From contig CAZNMS010000001.1 of NCBI GenBank assembly GCA_964573505.1, positions 1-64,000 on the forward strand: a DNA stretch of 64,000 nucleotides, given 5' to 3'. Below the pieces are notes generated by a model that was not told the origin of the DNA, searched no databases, and saw only the letters and a program-made list of their open reading frames with translations. The DNA is from AM-0621 sp964573505 (lineage in GTDB: Bacteria; Planctomycetota; Planctomycetia; Planctomycetales; Planctomycetaceae). Made by a program: the position numbers and the translations under genes. Below, in pieces: positions 62,990 to 64,000 of the stretch (positions are counted from its first letter, which is position 1; the number at the start of each line of letters is the position of its first letter).

Positions 62990-64000
62990 TCAATTCGATG
63001 TCTGCCGTCGCGATCGAGAACTCCGAAGCAGCTTGCGAATGGTCGCCCATGAGTCCTGCATGAAGGCGGCTTGAACGGCAGCCAGTCCGTCCGCAGACAA
63101 CTGAGCTAAGCGGTCTGCTTCCGCGTCACCGAAGTCGGGCATTCGTGCTCGTAGCATTTCGGACAAGACTTGAATTCGACCTTTTAAAACTCCTCGCTGC
63201 TCGCCTCGTTGCTCACCGCGAAGTTCACCCCTTTGCTCGCCTCGCAGTTCACCTCTTTGTTCGCCGCGTTGCTCTAAGTGCTCCAACAGGCTCATGACTT
63301 GCTCCTCAACTGGTTCGAATTCGGACTTCGCAGAGAGTAACGCTTGCCGGACTTCTTGCTCCTTTTCCGGCTCAATGCTTGACGTGAGATAGATGAATGC
63401 GCGACGCAATTCACGACGGCGTTCTCGATCTGATAGGTGCGAGCAAAGTTCATGCAGGATGTCGCGAAATTCGAGCCATCCGGTTGCTCGGCCTTCGCCG
63501 ACCGACTTGAGCATTGCGAGTGCGAATCGCCCCGCCGCAGTCCCTCGCAAGTCGGTTTCTCCGAGTTGACTGAGTTCGATCGGGATCAGCCGAAAGTCGA
63601 GCACATACGGCGCGAAGACCGCCAGCATCGACTCGGGCAACTGGTACTCGCTCGACAGGTTTGTTCGCAGACACCGACCGTGCTGCAACAGCAAGATCGT
63701 GATGACGCACGGCAACGCGTCTGCTGACGGAGTCTGCGAAAGCTGATGATGGATGTAGTTCAACAATTGTCGCAGCGTGCCTCGCTCGGGACGCCGCTTA
63801 TGTTCGAAGAGCAACCGAATGCGTTGCCGAGTCGGCACGCCTTTCAACTGCACCGAGAACAGCAAGTCCGCAAACTCATTCATCAACTCGTCGCTGCTGA
63901 AGGCATCTCGTTCAAGCCGCAGTGTCTTCCAATCACAGTGCTGCGAGATCTCCTGCGGCAGATAGCCGCGAAACAACCCGCGAGCATGATGTAATTCTTG
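62990..64000 (-). CDS. Rpn-family recombination-promoting nuclease/putative transposase, 5' partial
   Basis: At least 336 residues; the frame is open to the window edge (HHARGLFRGYLPQEI), and family members begin a few residues upstream, so the start is beyond the window. The PD-(D/E)XK nuclease core is visible: Asp in MNEFADLLFSV and E-X-K in RLLFEHKRRPE, with RQLLNYIHHQL after it. Rpn proteins cut DNA and can raise recombination; they are related to Transposase_31. Near residues 235-262 (63191-63274) is a run of seven four-residue units, EQRG or ELRG, made by a 12-nt tandem repeat. The C-terminal helix (from MLRARMPDFGDAEADRLAQL) resembles DUF4351. Confidence 0.88.
   Translation of the reverse strand, partial: QELHHARGLFRGYLPQEISQHCDWKTLRLERDAFSSDELMNEFADLLFSVQLKGVPTRQRIRLLFEHKRRPERGTLRQLLNYIHHQLSQTPSADALPCVITILLLQHGRCLRTNLSSEYQLPESMLAVFAPYVLDFRLIPIELSQLGETDLRGTAAGRFALAMLKSVGEGRATGWLEFRDILHELCSHLSDRERRRELRRAFIYLTSSIEPEKEQEVRQALLSAKSEFEPVEEQVMSLLEHLEQRGEQRGELRGEQRGELRGEQRGEQRGVLKGRIQVLSEMLRARMPDFGDAEADRLAQLSADGLAAVQAAFMQDSWATIRKLLRSSRSRRQTSN
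63191..63274 (-). repeat. Tandem 12-nt repeat, seven units, in the Rpn gene
   Basis: Seven consecutive units of GAG-CAA/CTT-CGN-GGN type code EQRG EQRG ELRG EQRG ELRG EQRG EQRG. Synonymous differences between units show it is not a very recent expansion, but copy number can vary by slippage without frameshift. Confidence 0.9.

Overview
The window looks like chromosomal DNA from a planctomycete (order Planctomycetales or close; species not resolvable by eye). Indicators are a Tat-exported DUF1501 protein, a giant multi-haem PVC-type cytochrome c/dehydrogenase fusion, DUF6263-like and transglutaminase-like secreted proteins, an EarP/EF-P pair, outer-membrane assembly lipoproteins, and very many small palindromic repeats of several families. 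All 47 main genes are protein-coding; no rRNA, tRNA, IS element, CRISPR array or phage was seen.

Layout. 0-4.5 kb: thioesterase, A-type Fe-S carrier with an odd in-frame stop, universal stress protein, small cytochrome c, DUF1501 protein. 4.7-13.0 kb (minus strand): an inorganic-carbon uptake cluster: SulP anion transporter, DabA (DUF2309, all four zinc ligands present), a NuoL-like DabB and a second, divergent NuoM-like membrane subunit. Palindromic repeats fill every gap between the dab genes, form the C-termini of DabA and DabB, and one sits in frame inside dabA. 13.6-22.8 kb: OmpR-type two-component pair, lipoprotein, YdcF-type protein, transglutaminase-like protein, FtsX-type permease, small membrane protein. 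23.1-38.3 kb: a complete 14-gene respiratory complex I operon in the order nuoA to nuoN. 38.5-45.3 kb: secreted Cys-rich protein, RoxA-like di-haem cytochrome, class 3 lipase, M14 metallopeptidase. 45.9-54 kb: earP-efp (arginine rhamnosylation of EF-P), recO, BamD-like lipoprotein, lptE-like lipoprotein, large TPR protein. 54-64 kb: FlgN-like coiled coil, HAD-UbiA fusion that seems C-terminally short, two unknown proteins, a zinc-finger/Tyr-His-Gly-rich protein, the five-haem cytochrome fusion and a 5'-truncated Rpn-type nuclease at the window edge.

Working together. Complex I and the Dab subunits share antiporter ancestry but form separate systems: complex I oxidises NADH and pumps ions, while the Dab complex plausibly uses the ion gradient to drive CO2 hydration to bicarbonate, with SulP as a possible second bicarbonate route. 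BamD-like, LptE-like and TPR proteins next to each other suggest an outer-membrane biogenesis locus. The strongest oddities are the in-frame stop in the Fe-S carrier gene, the in-frame repeat inside dabA, repeats acting as C-terminal coding sequence, a structured RNA/terminator at 41.6 kb, and a G/C strand-skew reversal near 43-46 kb.
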